Shown in pieces: positions 8,350-16,195 of a stretch of DNA of 41,350 nucleotides. Positions within the stretch are counted from its first letter, which is position 1. Every line of letters starts with the position of its first letter. This DNA is from Chloroflexota bacterium (GTDB lineage: Bacteria > Chloroflexota > Anaerolineae > Anaerolineales > Villigracilaceae): contig JAIOAU010000023.1 in NCBI GenBank assembly GCA_019873655.1, positions 1 through 41,350 on the forward strand, in the 5' to 3' direction. The notes beneath the pieces were generated by a model. The model made no database searches, was not told the DNA's origin, and saw only the letters and a list, made by a program, of their open reading frames with translations. Made by a program: the position numbers and the translations under genes.

Positions 8350-8421
8350 TGAGCGTGGAGAGACTCGAACTCTCAACCAATGGCTTAAAAGGCCACTGCT
8401 CTGCCATTGAGCTACACGCCC
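8350..8421 (-). tRNA. tRNA-Lys(UUU)
   Basis: A 72-nt cloverleaf on the minus strand. The acceptor stem GGGCGTG/CACGCTC contains one G-T pair, followed by D-stem GCTC/GAGC. The anticodon arm is GTGGC-CTTTTAA-GCCAT with anticodon TTT, and the T-arm is GAGAG-TTCGAGT-CTCTC. The discriminator is A. The CCA tail is not encoded. A T-rich stretch (TTTTTGTTTT) follows directly and may end the transcript. Confidence 0.95.
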
Positions 8422-8432
8422 ATGCGGACGCC

Positions 8433-8461
8433 ATTTTAACACGCCCCGCAGAGGCCGTCAA
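8433..8461 (-). promoter_or_regulatory. Promoter of tRNA-Lys
   Basis: TTGACG (8456-8461), a 17-nt spacer, then TAAAAT (8433-8438) on the minus strand, ending 11 nt before the tRNA 5' end. The -35 element overlaps the surE stop codon, so the tRNA can be transcribed separately from surE. Confidence 0.75.
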
Positions 8462-9261
8462 TTGGAACGCAGATGGTCTTCCAGGGCGGCGAAATCCACC
8501 CGAGCGGTCAGGTCGAGGGTCAGGGGGGTGACGGACACCTCGCGCCGGACGCGCAGGACGTATACGTCGCTGTCCGGTTCGCAGTCCAGGTTGGCGGCCT
8601 GGCGGTAGCCGACGCGCCCCGGCGCGCCCCAGGGACGTTTGGGCGGCGGCGTCGACTCGTAGTACTGCTGGCGCGAGAGACGGGTGATTCGCCAGGCGGT
8701 CTGTGGGGTGGCCTGGCGGGGAATGTCCACCTTGAGCAGGTCCACGCCGGGGGGCAGGCCGTTTTCGAGGATGGCGGCGGCGAACAGGGCGGTGAAATGG
8801 GCGGCGGCCGAGAAATCCACCTCGGTGGAATAGGAGAGATGATGTTCGACGCCGGTTTCGAGCGAGACGGCCAGCGCCGGGATTCCCAGTCCGGCCGCCT
8901 CGAGGGCTGCCCCCACCGTGCCCGAGGCCGTGATTCCCAGGCCGAGGTTTTCGCCGTAGTTGATGCCTGAGACGATCAGGTCGGGCCGGCGCGGGGCGAT
9001 TTCCAGCACGCCGTGCAGCACGGCCTGGGCCGGGCTGCCGCCGACGGCGTACACCGTCCACTCCTGCCCGCCGACGCGCAGCGTCTGGGGCTGGATGGCG
9101 CCGTCGGAGGTGGAGGGCAGGCTGCGGCCCATGCCCGAGGATTGCTCGCGCGGCGCGGTCACGGTCACGTAGCCGAGGGCGGCCAACGCCTGGGCGGCCG
9201 CCCACAACCCCGGCGAGCGGATGCCATCATCGTTGGTCAGCAGGATTTGACGTTTCTTCAT
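8458..9261 (-). CDS. surE: 5'/3'-nucleotidase SurE
   Basis: 267 residues. The N-terminus KKRQILLTNDDGIRSPG carries the metal-binding Asp pair of SurE. Further family signatures are APREQSSGMGRS and SGINYGENLGLGITASGTVGAA. The enzyme dephosphorylates nucleoside monophosphates in the cytoplasm and is linked to stress and stationary phase in other bacteria. The start at 9261 is chosen because the SurE fold begins at once; an in-frame ATG at 9321 would add 20 unrelated residues. The gene lies between two tRNA genes on the same strand, downstream of the tRNA-Arg terminator. Confidence 0.95.
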   Translation of the reverse strand: MKKRQILLTNDDGIRSPGLWAAAQALAALGYVTVTAPREQSSGMGRSLPSTSDGAIQPQTLRVGGQEWTVYAVGGSPAQAVLHGVLEIAPRRPDLIVSGINYGENLGLGITASGTVGAALEAAGLGIPALAVSLETGVEHHLSYSTEVDFSAAAHFTALFAAAILENGLPPGVDLLKVDIPRQATPQTAWRITRLSRQQYYESTPPPKRPWGAPGRVGYRQAANLDCEPDSDVYVLRVRREVSVTPLTLDLTARVDFAALEDHLRSN

Positions 9262-9308
9262 AAAATTGATTTGGACTTTTCCAGAACTCGGAACTCGGTC
9301 TCTTTTTG

Positions 9309-9337
9309 CGTCGAATTGCACGAATTCTACAAAAGGT
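9309..9337. repeat. Solo, degenerate copy of the 5836-6103 repeat word
   Basis: The sequence GCGTCGAATTGCACGAATT followed by CTACAAAAGG matches the array consensus (GCATCGAATGACACGAATT, then TCACGAAGG) at most positions. It lies in the surE leader, 48 nt upstream of the start codon. It is a single unit, more diverged than any in the array. Confidence 0.5.
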
Positions 9338-9370
9338 TTGTGTTCGGCGCTTTGATCTTGCTGTTTGTTC

Positions 9371-9398
9371 TAAAAAGAAAGAAGCGGGTTGGCCCGCT
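9371..9398 (-). terminator. Rho-independent terminator after tRNA-Arg
   Basis: On the minus strand the stem AGCGGG-CCAA-CCCGCT (9383-9398) is followed by a T-rich run, TCTTTCTTTTTA (9371-9382). It starts 8 nt beyond the tRNA 3' end. Confidence 0.8.
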
Positions 9399-9406
9399 CC
9401 TGACAG

Positions 9407-9480
9407 CGCCCCTTGCGTGACTCGAACACGCGGCCTTTTGGTCCGCAACCAAACGCTCTCATCCACTGAGCTAAAGGGGC
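9407..9480 (-). tRNA. tRNA-Arg(GCG)
   Basis: A 74-nt cloverleaf on the minus strand. The acceptor stem GCCCCTT/AAGGGGC is fully paired, with D-stem GCTC/GAGC. The anticodon arm is TTTGG-TTGCGGA-CCAAA, giving anticodon GCG, and the T-arm is GCGTG-TTCGAGT-CACGC. The discriminator is G. The arginine identity features A20 (D-loop AGTGGATGA) and C35 are present. GCG is unusual for bacteria, which normally read CGU/CGC with an ACG tRNA deaminated to inosine. CCA is not encoded. Confidence 0.93.
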
Positions 9481-9497
9481 TGAAATCAAGCGCAAGG

Positions 9498-9526
9498 ATT
9501 TTAATCCAGAACCGGAGGATGGTCAA
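9498..9526 (-). promoter_or_regulatory. Promoter of tRNA-Arg
   Basis: TTGACC (9521-9526), an exact 17-nt spacer, then TAAAAT (9498-9503) on the minus strand, 17 nt before the tRNA 5' end. Confidence 0.75.
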
Positions 9527-9840
9527 GAGACGGAAGATCCGATTCGTCTCTCAGTGTTGTCGTTGTGTGCACCGTGGTCGGAAATGCACGCCGCGGCCCA
9601 AGCCGCATGGGTGTCCGGAAAATGCGCCTCGACGCGCCGGCAGAAGAGGCGGGTATAATTTACACCAGATTGCTCGGCTCCGATGACCTGGCCGGCTGCC
9701 GCTGGCTGATGTACAACACCGAGGAGGGGACGATCTTCAAGGTGAACCGGGAGACGGGGGAACGGATCTACCTGGCCGGATGGGAGATGGAAGATCAAGG
9801 CCAAGATCGAACCCGCCGCGGAAAATCTCCCTTCCTCGAC
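9527..9840. other. Gene-poor stretch with a possible gene remnant
   Basis: No convincing gene. A TATAAT at 9654-9659 has no matching -35. Rightward from 9709 one frame reads MYNTEEGTIFKVNRETGERI and continues with protein-like codon use to about 9790. It then degrades and stays open into the next gene in a wrong frame, with no Shine-Dalgarno sequence. This may be the remnant of a small gene. A leftward open frame across the same stretch (9846-9523) has no recognisable features. Confidence 0.35.
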
Positions 9841-9870
9841 TTGCACAAAGGGGGCAAATTTCCTTATAAT
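9841..9870 (+). promoter_or_regulatory. Promoter of the C39-like/SH3 protein gene
   Basis: TTGCAC (9841-9846), an 18-nt spacer, then TATAAT (9865-9870). The predicted transcript start near 9877 excludes the in-frame ATG at 9869, which overlaps the -10 box, and supports the start at 9908. Confidence 0.7.
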
Positions 9871-9907
9871 GAGTCATCCGATCCTTTACTGCCAAAGCGA
9901 GGTGACC

Positions 9908-11704
9908 ATGGCCTTCAGTCCGAATTTCCTCTCCCAGCGCGACCCTCGATGGAAGGGCGAGTCGCTTGGGTTCGACACGTCCATCACCATCGGCAGCGAC
10001 GGCTGCGCCCTGACCTGCCTGGCGATGCTGGTCAACGGCTACGGCTACGAGGAGACGCCCTCCACGCTGAACGCCAAATTGAAAGGCCTGGGCCCGGGCA
10101 GCGGTTTCCTGGGCGGGCTGATCGTCTGGGGCGGGCTGACGCGCCTCTTCCCCAAGATCACGTTCCAGCGCATCGTCATCTGCCGTGACCAGCCCGCTCC
10201 CATCCAGGCCATCGACCAGTCCCTCGACGCCGGTCAGCCGCTGGTCATCGAAATCGACTCCTCGCCCGCCGCAGGCCTGCAAAACCACTGGGTGGTATTG
10301 TATGGCCGTCAGGGCGGCGATTACCTGATGCTCGATCCCTATCCCTACCCGCCCGACAACCGCGCCATCACCCTCGGCGAGCGCTACGCCAAGGGCCGCC
10401 CCCCGGCCGAATACATCACCGCCGTCGTCTGGTATCAGGCGGTCGGGCTGGGGCCGGGGCCGACGCCCGGCGGCGGCCTGACCCTGCGTATCCCCGACTC
10501 GGTGACCGCTGGCCTGCGGGTGCGCGCCGCCCCGACCACCGCCTCCGCCACCCTGACCATCGAACCGTCCGGCAGCCTGCTCAAATGTCTGGAGCCGGAG
10601 TCGGTCGCCCGCCCGAAGATCGGCGTCTATGACCAATGGCTGCGGGTCAGCACGACCGGCGGCGTGGAAGGCTACGTGGCCGCCTGGTATGTCGAAGCCG
10701 TGGAATCGCCCGCTCCGCCCCCTGCTCCGACCCCTACTCCGACCCCCGCTCCGACCCCTGCGCCGACGCCCACTCCGACTCCTGCTCCTGCTCCGGCCCC
10801 CGCGCCCGAACCCCCGCCGGTCGAGGCCGGTCCGCTGATCGGCAGCGTGGTGCTGAGCGTTGGTTCCAGCGGACTGCGCGTCCGCACCCAGCCCAGCCTG
10901 GCGGGCGGCTACGTCACCACCATCAAGGCCGGGCGGCAGATGACGATTCTCGATTCGCCCGAAGAGGCGCGCGCCAAGGTCGGCAAGGCCGGCCAGTGGC
11001 TCTACATCCGCACCACCGACGGGCGCGAGGGCTACGTCCAGGCCCAGTACGTGACCCTGGGCGACGCCGCCGCCGAGGCCGCCTCTGCCCCGACCCCTGC
11101 TCCGACCCCCGCTCCGACGCCTGCGCCGCAGCCCGAACCCACTCCGACTCCTGCTCCTGCTCCGGCCCCCGCGCCCGAACCCCCGCCGGTCGAGGCCGGT
11201 CCGCTGATCGGCAGCGTGGTGCTGAGCGTTGGTTCCAGCGGACTGCGCGTCCGCACCCAGCCCAGCCTGGCGGGCGGCTACGTCACCACCATCAAGGCCG
11301 GGCGGCAGATGACGATTCTCGATTCGCCCGAAGAGGCGCGCGCCAAGGTCGGCAAGGCCGGCCAGTGGCTCTACATCCGCACCACCGACGGGCGCGAGGG
11401 CTATGTCCAGGCCCAGTACGTGACCCTGGGCGACGCCGCCGCCGAGGCCGCCTCCAGTCCCGCCCCCGCCGCAGCGCTGACGGTCACCGTCTCCGGCCTG
11501 GTCGGGTCGGGCGGACTGCGGCTGCGGGCGGAGCCGTCCACCACCGCCAACACGTTGAAAATCCTCGCCGCCGGCACGCCCCTGACCGTCTTGGAGACGG
11601 CCGCCGCGGCGCAGACTAAGATCGGCGTCTATGACCAGTGGCTGAAGGTGCGCGATCCGCAGGGAACGGAAGGCTACGTCGCCGCCTGGTACGTGCAGAG
11701 GTAA
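9908..11704 (+). CDS. C39-like peptidase with four SH3 domains
   Basis: 598 residues. The N-terminal ~190 residues resemble the peptidase C39-like fold: SQRDPRWKGESLGFD, IGSDGCALTCLAML (candidate nucleophile C33, or C37), NHWVVLYG (H127) and MLDPY (D143). Four bacterial SH3-type domains follow (GLRVRxxP...WxxV...EGYVxxxYV), separated by Pro/Thr/Ala-rich linkers. SH3 domains two and three, with their linker, are nearly identical copies in a 123-residue period. Such domains usually bind cell-wall peptides, so a surface peptidase or wall-binding protein is likely. No signal peptide or lipobox is seen, so the export route is unclear. The start at 9908 has GAGGTG just upstream. Confidence 0.82.
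   Translation: MAFSPNFLSQRDPRWKGESLGFDTSITIGSDGCALTCLAMLVNGYGYEETPSTLNAKLKGLGPGSGFLGGLIVWGGLTRLFPKITFQRIVICRDQPAPIQAIDQSLDAGQPLVIEIDSSPAAGLQNHWVVLYGRQGGDYLMLDPYPYPPDNRAITLGERYAKGRPPAEYITAVVWYQAVGLGPGPTPGGGLTLRIPDSVTAGLRVRAAPTTASATLTIEPSGSLLKCLEPESVARPKIGVYDQWLRVSTTGGVEGYVAAWYVEAVESPAPPPAPTPTPTPAPTPAPTPTPTPAPAPAPAPEPPPVEAGPLIGSVVLSVGSSGLRVRTQPSLAGGYVTTIKAGRQMTILDSPEEARAKVGKAGQWLYIRTTDGREGYVQAQYVTLGDAAAEAASAPTPAPTPAPTPAPQPEPTPTPAPAPAPAPEPPPVEAGPLIGSVVLSVGSSGLRVRTQPSLAGGYVTTIKAGRQMTILDSPEEARAKVGKAGQWLYIRTTDGREGYVQAQYVTLGDAAAEAASSPAPAAALTVTVSGLVGSGGLRLRAEPSTTANTLKILAAGTPLTVLETAAAAQTKIGVYDQWLKVRDPQGTEGYVAAWYVQR
10769..11454 (+). repeat. Near-perfect in-gene tandem duplication, 369-bp period
   Basis: The segments 10769-11085 and 11138-11454 (317 bp each, offset 369 bp) differ at only one position that I can find (11035 C versus 11404 T, a silent change). 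Each codes for the end of a Pro-rich linker plus one SH3 domain. The linker between them has diverged in length and sequence. Confidence 0.93.
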
Positions 11705-11710
11705 GCGCCC

Positions 11711-12721
11711 ATGACGGCCGCAGACTGGTATGAACGCCTCCCCAAGGTCGAATTGCACGTCCACCTGGAGGGGGCCATTCCCCTGCCGGCTTTGTGGGAA
11801 CTCGTCTGCAAGTACGGCGGCGACCCGTCCGCGCCGAATCCGGAGGCGCTGCGCCAGCGTTTCGTCTTCCGCAACTTTCCCCACTTCATCGAGACCTGGG
11901 TCTGGAAGAACGGTTTCCTGCGCGAATACGAAGACTTCACCTTCATCGCCGAGGCCGCGGCGCGCCATCTGGCCGCCCAGAACATCCGCTACGCTGAGGT
12001 CTTCTACTCGCCGCCCGATTTCGCCCGCCGCGGCCTGACGCCCCAGCGCCTGACGGAGGCCATCCGCGCCGGTCTGCGGCGCGTCCCGGAGATCGAAATC
12101 TGGCTGATCGCCGACGTGGTGCGCGACTTCGGCCCGGAGCGCGCCCTCCGCACCCTGGCCGAGGTGGCCGAGGCGCTCGACCAGGGCGTGATCGGAATCG
12201 GGCTGGGCGGCTCGGAGCAGTCCCACCCGCCCGAACCGTTCTGGGAGGTCTTCGCCCGGGCGCGGACCCTCGGCCTGCACACCACCGCCCATGCGGGCGA
12301 GGCGGCCGGGGCCGAGAGCGTCCGCGGCGCGCTGGAAAGCCTGAAAGTCGAACGCCTGGGTCACGCCGTCGCCGCCGAGGAGGACACCATCCTGCTCGAA
12401 CAACTGGCCGAGTGGCAGATTCCGCTCGAACTGTGTCCGATCTCCAACCTGCGCACGGGCGTGGTGGCGGCCATCGAGGATCATCCCGTGCGGCGCTACT
12501 TCGAACGCGGCCTGCTGGTGACGGTCAACACCGACGACCCGCTGATGTTCGGCAACTCGCTGGCCGACGAATACCGCCTGCTGGCGGAGCGTTTCGGCTT
12601 CAGCCCGGACGAGATTCGCGAAGTCATCCTCAACGCCATCCGCGCCTCGTGGATGACGGAGGAGAAGAAAGATCAGATGGAGGCCGCCTTCCGCGCCGAC
12701 CCGGCCTGGGGGGAGGCGTGA
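11711..12721 (+). CDS. add: Adenosine deaminase family enzyme
   Basis: 336 residues with a TIM-barrel amidohydrolase fold. The HxH metal motif is H16/H18 in VELHVHLEGA. Other motifs are TAHAGEAAGAES (metal His and catalytic Glu), ERLGHAVAAEED, LELCPISNLRTG and VTVNTDDPLMFG (metal and catalytic Asp). This is the complete motif set of adenosine deaminases. Related enzymes act on aminodeoxyfutalosine or other purines, and the sequence does not exclude these. It starts 6 nt after the SH3 gene and is probably co-transcribed. The stop is only 3 nt from the stop of the convergent glycosyltransferase gene. Confidence 0.87.
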   Translation: MTAADWYERLPKVELHVHLEGAIPLPALWELVCKYGGDPSAPNPEALRQRFVFRNFPHFIETWVWKNGFLREYEDFTFIAEAAARHLAAQNIRYAEVFYSPPDFARRGLTPQRLTEAIRAGLRRVPEIEIWLIADVVRDFGPERALRTLAEVAEALDQGVIGIGLGGSEQSHPPEPFWEVFARARTLGLHTTAHAGEAAGAESVRGALESLKVERLGHAVAAEEDTILLEQLAEWQIPLELCPISNLRTGVVAAIEDHPVRRYFERGLLVTVNTDDPLMFGNSLADEYRLLAERFGFSPDEIREVILNAIRASWMTEEKKDQMEAAFRADPAWGEA

Positions 12722-12724
12722 CTC

Positions 12725-13846
12725 TCAGGTCGCCGATTGCAACGCGGCCATGAACGCCGCGACCATCCGCTCCAGATTGATTTCCTCACAGACAATCCGA
12801 TAGGATTCGGCCCCCATCGCCCGCAGGCGGGCGGGGTCGGACAGGGCTGCCCGCAGCGCCTCGGTCAGCGCCGGCAGGTCGTCGGGCGGGACCTGCCAGC
12901 CGTTGGCGGGCCGCGCCCCGGAGGGGGCGCGCACCAGGTCGTCGTTGGTGCCGTCGCCGGCGCCCATGATGACCGGCAGGCCGTAGGCCATGGCCTGCTG
13001 GACGGCCAGGCCGCCCGTCCCCGGCAGGACGAACAAATCCGCCGCCAGGAAGTAGGGCAGCAACTCGTCGCCGTGTTTGGCGCCGGGGAATTCGGCGCGC
13101 GGGTAAATCTGCGCCGCCAGTTCCTCCAGGCGGGGACGTGCCGGCCCGTCGCCGACGATGACCAGGGCGGGCTGGAGCGCCTCGGGCAGGGCGGCGCAGG
13201 CGCGCAGCAGCAGGTCGATCCGCTTGCGGGCCTGCAGGCGGCCGACGAACAGCGCCCGCGGCCGGCCGTCGAAGCGCGGCGGGCGGACGGGCAGCGGCCA
13301 GGCCGGGCGCGGCGCGGCCGCGTTCGGGGCGACGAAGATGCGCCTGGCGGGGAATCCCAGGGCGGCGTATTCTTCGGCCCCGCGGCGGCTGTAGGTGAGC
13401 AGGGCATCGAAGCGGCGCAGAAAGGCCAGGCGGGCGGCGTTGCGGACGGCGGCCAGGAGCGCCGCAGGCGGCGCGCCCAGCCCCCAGCCGATCACCGGGC
13501 GGCCGCGGCGCTTCATCCAGTTCACCGCCGCGGGGGTCGAAAGATAGCGCGGGTTGGCCTCCACGATCAGGGCGTCCGGATTCCAGTCGGCCAGCCAGGC
13601 GAGCAAGCCGCGCTGGTAGCACAGGTAGAACGCCCCGCCCAGCAGATGCAGGTTGCGGGCCGGGGCGTAGCGGGCCGCCTCCAGCCGCCCGGCGACGGCG
13701 ATCGACTCGTCCGGGCGCGGCGTCCCGGCGAAGACCGAGAGGCCACCCGCGCAGGCCGCCGCCAGGGCGTCGAAGAAGGGGACGCGGTAGCGCGGCAGCA
13801 CGCGCTGGATCAGGCCGAGTCGTCCGGGGAAGAAGTCGGTTTCCAT
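12725..13846 (-). CDS. GT4 family glycosyltransferase
   Basis: 373 residues, GT-B fold. The N-terminus has RVLPRYRVPFFDALA. The C-terminal donor domain has RPRALFVGRLQARKRIDLLLRA, LVIVGDGPARPRLEEL and DLFVLPGTGGLAVQQAMAYG. The usual EX7E acidic motif is altered here: the sequence reads PGTGGLAVQQAMAYG where many GT4 enzymes read PSxxEGFGxxxxEAMA. A Shine-Dalgarno sequence (AGGAGACCC) precedes the ATG at 13846. It is the last gene of the 17.6-12.7 kb glycan cluster, 12 nt after the membrane protein gene. The donor and acceptor are unknown. Confidence 0.85.
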   Translation of the reverse strand: METDFFPGRLGLIQRVLPRYRVPFFDALAAACAGGLSVFAGTPRPDESIAVAGRLEAARYAPARNLHLLGGAFYLCYQRGLLAWLADWNPDALIVEANPRYLSTPAAVNWMKRRGRPVIGWGLGAPPAALLAAVRNAARLAFLRRFDALLTYSRRGAEEYAALGFPARRIFVAPNAAAPRPAWPLPVRPPRFDGRPRALFVGRLQARKRIDLLLRACAALPEALQPALVIVGDGPARPRLEELAAQIYPRAEFPGAKHGDELLPYFLAADLFVLPGTGGLAVQQAMAYGLPVIMGAGDGTNDDLVRAPSGARPANGWQVPPDDLPALTEALRAALSDPARLRAMGAESYRIVCEEINLERMVAAFMAALQSAT

Positions 13847-13858
13847 GGGTCTCCTCTT

Positions 13859-15292
13859 CTAGGGGCAGGCGCCGCGCCGGTAAAGGACGGCGACCGGGTC
13901 GCGGTAGAGGGCGCACCAGGCCGGGGAGGCGTCCAGGGCGGCCAGCAGATCGGGCTGGGCGGCGGTCGAGACCAGGAGCAGGTTCGCGCCGCTGGCGTCC
14001 AGGCGGGCCTGCCAATCCCAGGCGGCGAGGGAAATCGCCCGGTAGTCCTCCCATTGTTCGGGCGGGAAGACCTCGAAGCGGGTGTCGATCCAGACCGGGC
14101 GTTCGGGCAGGGCGAACTCGAGGTAACTGGAGAAGCCGATCTCGCTCCACAGCGGGCCGGGCAGATCGGGATGGGCGCGCAGCCATTCGACCGCCTCGAC
14201 CGGCGTGTTCTCGACCGCGGGCGGGGATTGCGGCCACCAGCGTTCGCGCACGCCCGGCAGGAGCGTCAGCGGCAGGAGCAGGCAGAGGACGCCCACGCTC
14301 CAGTTCAGGGCCGGGCGGACCGGCGGCGAGGCGGCCCTCCGGCGGCGTTCCCAGTCGCCCAGGGCGGCGGCGGTCAGCGCCGCCAGCAGCAGGACGAACC
14401 AGATGATGTAGCGCAGCCCCGACAGCGCCAGCCAGCCGAAGCCCAGGAACCAGACCCATTCGAGGCGCTCGACCTTGCGGGGCGCAAGGGCCGCCAGCGG
14501 CGGGAAGGCCAGCAGCCAGGCGAAGAACAGGTTCATCTGCCAGCCGCGGTTGAGCGGCGGGGACCATTCGGCCGAAAATTGCTGGCTGGAGGGCGAGGTC
14601 AGCGAATCGTACAGGTAGGTCCAGGCGCCGGGGCCGCGCGGGTTGACCAGTGTCGCCAGCAGCGCGACGGCCAGCGCCGCGGCCAGTCCCTTGCGTTCTC
14701 CGCGCCCGAAGACCAGCGCCGCTCCGCCCAGCAGGAAGAGCATCACGAAGGAGCCGTGGAGGTTGACCCACAACAGGGCCAGCGCAGGCAATCCCCAGAC
14801 GGCGCGCCGATCGCCCGTCTGCCAGCGGATGAGCAGGTAGAGCGCCAGGGCGAAGAGCGGGTAGGCGAGCAACTGCGGCCGCAGCGACCAGTTGTTGCTG
14901 GAAGCCAGCGCCGCCAGGAGGGTCGCCAGCGCGGCGCCGCGCGGCGCGCCGCCCAGACGGCGGGCGGCGGCGAAGACCAGTCCGTACGTCAGCGCCAGGA
15001 GGACGCCGCGCAGGAGGACCGTCAGGGTCAGGCCGCCCGCCCGGTACACCAGCCAGAAGAGGACGGCCGCGCCCCAGGAATGATAGACCACCGGCGCGCC
15101 GGCCCGCGACCAGGTCAGGGCGTCGGCCGTGGGGATGGCTCCCGTCGTCAGCGCCTCGCGGCCGATGCGCAGATACCACCAGTAGTCCTGCGGGGTGACC
15201 GGCAGGAGGAAGGCGATCGCCAGCGCAATCAGCGCGACCGGCCCCAGCCAGAGGACATCGAGGCTCGTCAGGCGGTGGTTCATCGAAGCCAT
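13859..15292 (-). CDS. Polytopic membrane protein, GT-C glycosyltransferase-like
   Basis: 477 residues with about nine or ten hydrophobic helices in the first ~340 residues and a soluble C-terminal domain. The first outside loop, LLPVTPQDYWWYLRIGREAL, has the acidic D-Y-W-W-Y-L-R-I-G pattern seen in GT-C-like polyprenyl-phosphate sugar transferases. The second loop contains SRAGAPVVYHSWGAAVLFW. A role in glycan transfer outside the membrane is inferred from this and from the neighbouring GT4 and FkbM genes. The start could be ATG 15292 or ATG 15283; neither has a strong Shine-Dalgarno sequence. Confidence 0.72.
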   Translation of the reverse strand: MASMNHRLTSLDVLWLGPVALIALAIAFLLPVTPQDYWWYLRIGREALTTGAIPTADALTWSRAGAPVVYHSWGAAVLFWLVYRAGGLTLTVLLRGVLLALTYGLVFAAARRLGGAPRGAALATLLAALASSNNWSLRPQLLAYPLFALALYLLIRWQTGDRRAVWGLPALALLWVNLHGSFVMLFLLGGAALVFGRGERKGLAAALAVALLATLVNPRGPGAWTYLYDSLTSPSSQQFSAEWSPPLNRGWQMNLFFAWLLAFPPLAALAPRKVERLEWVWFLGFGWLALSGLRYIIWFVLLLAALTAAALGDWERRRRAASPPVRPALNWSVGVLCLLLPLTLLPGVRERWWPQSPPAVENTPVEAVEWLRAHPDLPGPLWSEIGFSSYLEFALPERPVWIDTRFEVFPPEQWEDYRAISLAAWDWQARLDASGANLLLVSTAAQPDLLAALDASPAWCALYRDPVAVLYRRGACP

Positions 15293-15304
15293 CCGGACGT
15301 TGAT

Positions 15305-16195
15305 TTACGTTGGCCCTGCAGCGCTGAGGTTGGGAGATTGGGGCGGCATGGCGACCAGGTAGGCTTTCCAGTCGAGGGCCTCGAGCGAGGCGACCGGCGG
15401 ATAGCCGCGCTTCATCCAGCAAATCCGGTATCCGGCGGCGGTCAGCGCTTCCCAGGCGGCGCGGGCCGATTCGGGGCCGTGCAGTTCCATCAGCACCAGC
15501 GGGCGGCCCTCGGTCAGCACCCGCCGCATGCCGGGCAGGGCCAGCACCTCGCCGCCCTCGATGTCCAGTTTGACGACCTGGGGAGGCGGATTCCCCTGGG
15601 CGTAGACGAATTCATCGAGGGAGAGGCCGTCCACGGTGATTTCGGACAGATAGACCTCCTCGCGGCGGCCGGCCGACCCCTCGGCCTTGCCCATCCCGCC
15701 CGAGGCGTGGACGAGGAAGCGCACCGGACCGGCGGCCTGCGTCACCGCTGCGGCGACGACCGTCACCCGCGCCGACAGGTCGTTCAGGTCCAGGTTGCGG
15801 CGCAGGCGCTCGACGTTGGCGGGCAGGGCCTCGAAGGCGAAGACGCGCCCTCTCTCGCCGACCGCTCGCGCCAGGAGGAGCGAAACGTAGCCGATGTTTG
15901 CGCCGACGTCATAGGCCACCGCGCCGGCAGGGACCAGGTCGCGCAGGGCGGTTTGCAGTTCCGGCTCGTAGGTGCCCAGCCAGTAGTCCTTCTCGGTCTG
16001 CAAGTCGAGCAGGAGCGAATACCCGGCCAGGCCGCCGGCGGCGACGCGCGTCACCGTCAGGCCGGTCGGCGCGGCGCGGTTGAGTCCGCCGCGAATCCAG
16101 CGCGCCAGCGGCCCGATTTTGTAGATGGCCTGCTTCCACGAGAGCGGCAGAAGGCGGGCGAAAAAGGAGGCGAGGGAAAGCAGCGGGTTGGTCAT
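15305..16195 (-). CDS. FkbM family SAM-dependent methyltransferase
   Basis: 296 residues from ATG 16195. The SAM-binding motif I is VAYDVGANIGYVSLLLARAVG. VFAFEALPANVERLRRNLDLN follows, and QVVKLDIEGGEVLALPGMRR is the FkbM hallmark. The enzyme probably O-methylates a sugar hydroxyl on a surface glycan. The start is fixed by the ATGA overlap with the preceding gene stop (16192-16195); the open frame continues upstream but inside that gene. The N-terminus (SLASFFARLLPLSWKQAIYK) is amphipathic and may touch the membrane. Confidence 0.88.
   Translation of the reverse strand: MTNPLLSLASFFARLLPLSWKQAIYKIGPLARWIRGGLNRAAPTGLTVTRVAAGGLAGYSLLLDLQTEKDYWLGTYEPELQTALRDLVPAGAVAYDVGANIGYVSLLLARAVGERGRVFAFEALPANVERLRRNLDLNDLSARVTVVAAAVTQAAGPVRFLVHASGGMGKAEGSAGRREEVYLSEITVDGLSLDEFVYAQGNPPPQVVKLDIEGGEVLALPGMRRVLTEGRPLVLMELHGPESARAAWEALTAAGYRICWMKRGYPPVASLEALDWKAYLVAMPPQSPNLSAAGPT

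Noticed and set aside
9737-12484. Long minus-strand open frame opposite the SH3 and deaminase genes
   Set aside because: It is Gly/Arg-rich and repetitive because it mirrors the Pro/Thr linkers. The plus strand has clear domains, a promoter and ribosome sites.
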